Assembly: GCA_963765955.1 (NCBI GenBank) | Contig: CAVXYA010000002.1 | Location: 868,001-932,000 of the forward strand | DNA from: JAXDMK01 sp963765955 | GTDB taxonomy: Bacteria; Actinomycetota; Acidimicrobiia; Acidimicrobiales; AC-14 | Reading direction: 5' to 3' | Length of the DNA: 64,000 bases | Shown: piece after piece, positions 60,899 through 64,000 of the stretch | Layout: the number at the start of each line of letters is the position of its first letter | How positions within the stretch are numbered: position 1 is the stretch's first letter | Program-made: the position numbers and the translations under genes | The notes under the pieces: model-generated | What the model saw: the letters and a program-made list of their open reading frames with translations, nothing else | The model's database searches: none | What the model was told of the DNA's origin: nothing

Positions 60899-62328
60899 CG
60901 GGGGGCACCCCTCTCGAGGGCGGCCGCGGCTCGGAAGAGGACGGGCTCGCCCAGGGCGGGGGCGAGCAGCTGGATGCCCACCGGCATGCCGTTGGCGCCG
61001 GTGCCGAAGGGCACCGAGATGGCGGGGTGGCCGGCCAGGTTGGACGGGACGGTGCCCACGTCGGACATGTACATGGCCAGGGGGTTCTCGCTCTTGGCGC
61101 CGAAATGGAAGGCGGTCGTGGGCGTGGTGGGCGTGAGGAGGAGGTCGAACTGGGCGTAGGCGGCCTCGAAGTCGCGGATGATGAGGGTGCGAACCCGCTG
61201 GGCCTGGCCGTAGTACGCGTCGTAGTAGCCGGCCGACAGGGCGTACGTGCCGAGCATGATGCGGCGCTTGACCTCGGGCCCGAAACCGGCGGCCCGGGTG
61301 GCCGCGTTCATTTCGGCCACATCCCCGCTCCCGCCCCCCTCCGGATCGACCCGCAGGCCATAGCGGACGCCGTCGTAGCGGGCCAGGTTGCTGGACGCCT
61401 CGGCGGGGGCGATGAGGTAGTACGCCGAGAGGCCGTAGACGACCGCCGGCACCGACACCTCCTCGACCTTGGCCCCGCCCGCCTCCAGGGCGGCGGCAGC
61501 CTCGCCCAGCCGAGCGGCCACGTCGGGATCGATGCCCTCGGTGAGCTGGCGGATGACACCGACCCGAAGCCCCTCGACGCCATCGTCGAGGAGGGCGCCG
61601 ACCTGGGGCGCGGGGGCGGCCAGCGACGTGGAGTCCAACGGGTCGTGGCCGCCGATCACCTCGAGGAGGGCGGCGGCGTCGGCGACGGTGGCGGCGAAGG
61701 GGCCGATCTGGTCGAGCGAGGAGGCGAAGGCCACCAGTCCGTACCGCGACACCACGCCGTAGGTGGGCTTCATGCCCACGACCCCGCAGAAGGCGGCCGG
61801 CTGGCGGATGGACCCGCCGGTGTCGGATCCCAGGGCGAGCGAGGAGAACCCGGCCGCCACCGCCGCCGCGCTCCCCCCGCTGGAGCCGCCCGGCACCCGT
61901 GAGGGGTCGTGGGGGTTGCGGGTGGGCCCGAAGGCCGAGTTCTCGGTGGACGACCCCATGGCGAACTCGTCCATGTTGGTCTTGCCCACGATGACCGCCC
62001 CCGCCTGGCGCAGGCGGGTGACGACGGTGGCGTCGTACGGAGGCCGCCAGCCGTCGAGGATGCGGGACGAGCAGGTGGTGGGCACCCCCCGGGTGCAGAG
62101 GTTGTCCTTGAGCGCGACCGGCACCCCGGCGAGGGGGCCGGGATCGTCCCCCGCTGCCACCCGCCGGTCGACCTCGTCGGCCGCCACCCGGGCGTCGTCG
62201 ATCATCACCAGGTTGAAGGCGTGCAGCTCCGGCTCCCGCTGGCCGATGACGGCCAGGTGGCCTTCGAGCACCTCACGGGCGGTGAGCCGTCCGGAACGGA
62301 CGGCGGCTGCGATCTCGAGGGCGGTCAG
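60895..62328 (-). CDS. gatA: Asp/Glu-tRNA amidotransferase subunit A
   Basis: The 477-residue amidase has the catalytic Lys in VALKDNLCTRGVPTT, then GGSSGGSAAAVAAG and GSDTGGSIRQPAAFCG with the Ser-cisSer-Lys triad. It releases ammonia from glutamine for use by GatB. The reading frame appears to begin at a CTG at 62328 that overlaps the gatC stop (CTGA); no ATG or GTG lies near the family start, so either CTG is used or one base is misread. The frame goes on upstream through gatC and the lipase as noncoding translation. Confidence 0.93.
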   Translation of the reverse strand: MTALEIAAAVRSGRLTAREVLEGHLAVIGQREPELHAFNLVMIDDARVAADEVDRRVAAGDDPGPLAGVPVALKDNLCTRGVPTTCSSRILDGWRPPYDATVVTRLRQAGAVIVGKTNMDEFAMGSSTENSAFGPTRNPHDPSRVPGGSSGGSAAAVAAGFSSLALGSDTGGSIRQPAAFCGVVGMKPTYGVVSRYGLVAFASSLDQIGPFAATVADAAALLEVIGGHDPLDSTSLAAPAPQVGALLDDGVEGLRVGVIRQLTEGIDPDVAARLGEAAAALEAGGAKVEEVSVPAVVYGLSAYYLIAPAEASSNLARYDGVRYGLRVDPEGGGSGDVAEMNAATRAAGFGPEVKRRIMLGTYALSAGYYDAYYGQAQRVRTLIIRDFEAAYAQFDLLLTPTTPTTAFHFGAKSENPLAMYMSDVGTVPSNLAGHPAISVPFGTGANGMPVGIQLLAPALGEPVLFRAAAALERGAPR

Positions 62329-62630
62329 GGCTCCTCCCCGAGGATCCGGGGGACGCGGAACCGTCCCGCCTCGGCCGCCGGCGCCGCCGCCAGCACCTCG
62401 TCGCGGTCGAGGCAGGGCCGCACCACGTCGTCCCGCAGGACGTTCACCAGGGGCAGGGGATGGGCGGTGGGGGGCACGCCGGCCGTGTCGAGGGCGGCCA
62501 CGTCGTCCGCGTTCTCGAGGACGGCCGCCAGCTGGTCGGTGAAGACGTCGATCTCGTCGGGGGTGAGGGCCAGGCGGGCCAGCCGGGCCACGTGCACGAC
62601 GTCGTCCCTGGTCAGGCTGCGCTCCTCCAC
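62325..62630 (-). CDS. gatC: Asp/Glu-tRNA amidotransferase subunit C
   Basis: This 101-residue subunit has the family pattern TRDDVVHVARLARLALTPDEIDVFTDQL and then DTAGVPPTAHPLPLVNVLRDDV, where the belt wraps GatA and GatB. The last residues RVPRILGEE are typical. It begins at a GTG at 62630 and overlaps gatA by four bases. It is the first gene of the gat operon. Confidence 0.93.
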   Translation of the reverse strand: MEERSLTRDDVVHVARLARLALTPDEIDVFTDQLAAVLENADDVAALDTAGVPPTAHPLPLVNVLRDDVVRPCLDRDEVLAAAPAAEAGRFRVPRILGEEP

Positions 62631-62671
62631 CGGACCATCGTAGGACTCGCCCCGCGCCGCCCCGATCGGAG

Positions 62672-63382
62672 TCAGTCGGCGGGCTGGCAGGCCCGGCGGG
62701 CGAACTCCACCAGCGCCGCCTCCACCGCGTCGTGCTCGACATCGAGGGTGGCCAGGTGGAAGCTGCGCTCCAGCACCAGGCGTTGGACCGGTCCCGCGAC
62801 CGCCGCGGCCAGGATGTCGCTCGACACCGGGGGCACCACATGATCGTGGACGCTGGTGACGATGAGCACCGGGCAGGTGACCGACGCCAGCCGGCCGAAA
62901 AGGTCGTCCTGGGCCTCGAACAGAGACAGCATGGGCTCGATCGGCCACTGCGGGTAGGCCACCTCGCGGGCCCCCGGGTCGGACACGTCGTTGGCGGGAC
63001 CGGGCACGCAATCGTGTCCCGCGGCCAGGAAGGCCCGCAGCAGCTCCCGGAACGACTCCGCGGGCGGGTCGATGATCGGGTTGACGCACGCCAGCCCGGC
63101 GACGTCGGGACGGGAGGCGGCCAGCCACGTGGCCAGGGTCCCGCCCATCGACAGGCCGGCCACGATGGCCCGGTCGTGGCGGGCGGCGAGCTTGGCCCAT
63201 GCCTCCTCGGTGGCGAGCGCCCAGTCGATCCAGCGGCGGGGCAGCAGCTCGTCGACGGTGGTGCCGTGGCCGGGGAGGAGCGGGACGTCGACCTCGAACC
63301 CGGCATCGGTGAGGGCCCCCGCCAGCCCGCCGAGGCTCTGGGGGGTGCTCGTGTAGCCGTGGATGAGGAGGGCGCCGGGCAT
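62672..63382 (-). CDS. alpha/beta-hydrolase esterase (lipase-like)
   Basis: This 236-residue protein has LLIHGYTSTPQS near 5-16, the nucleophile elbow VAGLSMGGTLATWLA near 73-87, Asp in VTSVHDHVVPP and His in ERSFHLATLD. It resembles carboxylesterases of the Est30 type and monoacylglycerol lipases. It lacks a signal peptide and acts in the cytoplasm, probably on short-chain esters. It lies 41 bases upstream of gatC in the same orientation, but the end at 62672 is clear. Confidence 0.85.
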   Translation of the reverse strand: MPGALLIHGYTSTPQSLGGLAGALTDAGFEVDVPLLPGHGTTVDELLPRRWIDWALATEEAWAKLAARHDRAIVAGLSMGGTLATWLAASRPDVAGLACVNPIIDPPAESFRELLRAFLAAGHDCVPGPANDVSDPGAREVAYPQWPIEPMLSLFEAQDDLFGRLASVTCPVLIVTSVHDHVVPPVSSDILAAAVAGPVQRLVLERSFHLATLDVEHDAVEAALVEFARRACQPAD

Positions 63383-63471
63383 CGCCGCCCGAGGCTATTC
63401 GGCAGGGCCCGGCGCCAAGGCCGGCGACCGGCTGGGCAGCGAGGTTGGGGGGGACCGCTACCGTGCAGCGG

Positions 63472-63888
63472 ATGGACCGTTTCCCCTTCCTCTCCGACGA
63501 GTGGGTCGAGGCCGCCCGCAAGATCCGCCAGGAGTTCGGCCCCCTCGAGGAGGGCGTGCCCGACAACGTCCGCATGAACCAGGTGATCACCGAGGTGCCC
63601 TTCGGCACGGGGACGATCAACTCCCACATCGACACCTCGTCCGGCTCCCTGGAGATGGACCTCGGCCACCTCGACCGGGCCGACGTCACCGTCACGCTCG
63701 ACTACGACACGGCCAAGGCCGTCTTCGTCGACGGCACTGTGTCGGCGGCCATGACCGCCTTCATGGCGGGCAAGGTCCGGGTCCAGGGGGAGATGGCCAA
63801 GCTCCTGTCCGCCCTCGGCCAGCTGACCCCGCCCGACGACTCGTCCGTCTCCACCGTCCAGCAGCGGATCCGGGAGATCACCGCCTGA
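63472..63888 (+). CDS. SCP2 sterol-transfer-like protein
   Basis: The 138-residue protein fits the SCP2 fold: RFPFLSDEWVEAARKIRQEFG, then LEMDLGHLDRADVTVTLDYDTAKAVFVDG, and AAMTAFMAGKVRVQGEMAKLL. SCP2 domains bind acyl or sterol-like lipids in a tunnel. It is divergent from the esterase gene, 89 bases away. The ATG at 63472 gives the family start; the longer upstream frame begins at 63445. Confidence 0.83.
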   Translation: MDRFPFLSDEWVEAARKIRQEFGPLEEGVPDNVRMNQVITEVPFGTGTINSHIDTSSGSLEMDLGHLDRADVTVTLDYDTAKAVFVDGTVSAAMTAFMAGKVRVQGEMAKLLSALGQLTPPDDSSVSTVQQRIREITA

Positions 63889-63895
63889 GGCGGCG

Positions 63896-64000
63896 TTACA
63901 GCAGGTAGATCGTCACCGACGCGCCCGGCCGCACCTTGGTGCCCTCGCCCGGCAGGCTGAGGAAGACGTCGCCACTCGACGGCCCGAACGTGCTCCCCAG
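63896..64000 (-). CDS. PASTA domain protein, C-terminal end
   Basis: The frame is open at the right edge of the window. The visible 34 residues include DVFLSLPGEGTKVRPGASVTIYLL, the typical last strand of a PASTA domain (LPxxGTxVxxGxxVxIYL). PASTA modules occur on Ser/Thr kinases and penicillin-binding proteins and bind peptidoglycan fragments. The gene's start and other domains are not visible. Confidence 0.6.
   Translation of the reverse strand: MGSTFGPSSGDVFLSLPGEGTKVRPGASVTIYLL

Overview
The window is a high-GC chromosomal segment of an actinobacterium. The sequence shows a mycothiol ligase (mshC), ergothioneine genes egtB-egtC-egtD, an F420-NADP reductase, a GatCAB amidotransferase and two LAXTG-type cell-wall proteins, a combination typical of Actinomycetota. 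Placement in the class Acidimicrobiia is an inference from the general look of the proteins; no rRNA or tRNA gene is visible to test it.

Region 1 (1-5.2 kb): after a partial DinB-like gene and a small lipoprotein gene lies a complete-looking lasso-peptide cluster: HPr-kinase-like tailoring kinase (+), B2 protease, B1/PqqD-like recognition element and a short nucleotidyltransferase (all -), and divergently the precursor peptide and the asparagine-synthetase-like cyclase (+). The predicted core has a Gly1/Asp8 ring. No dedicated exporter is seen. This is the main discovery of the window.

Region 2 (5.2-18 kb): a decayed stretch (DUF222/HNH protein, a degraded gene copy, a broken flavoprotein gene), a divergent lipoprotein / Ser-Thr kinase pair with similar extracellular domains, a TM2 protein, an XRE-NB-ARC-TPR regulator preceded by a 50-residue exportable peptide, an FHA-like protein, a lipoprotein, an acetoacetate-decarboxylase-like protein, and a MazEF-type toxin-antitoxin pair.

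Region 3 (18-36.5 kb): a two-gene lipase operon (membrane hydrolase plus patatin), proline-rich membrane proteins, the thrS-HIT-DUF3565 operon, a FetAB-like exporter, and assorted secreted proteins and oxidoreductases.

Region 4 (36.5-64 kb): mainly core metabolism: dodecin, npdG-mshC, a site-2 protease with a Lon-like PDZ protein that has lost its catalytic residues, PhoD, an aminotransferase, serC, an ECF sigma factor, the ilvB-ilvN-ilvC operon with a recognisable attenuation leader, ilvD, egtBCD, a HEPN-domain gene with a small partner, two LARTG surface proteins, gatC-gatA-gatB, a lipase, an SCP2 protein and the tail of a PASTA protein.

Several conserved genes (thrS, HIT, serC, a FAD monooxygenase, and others) each carry a single apparent frameshift, usually at a short G/C run. 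That pattern suggests base-level indel errors in the assembly rather than real gene loss, and affected genes are marked.
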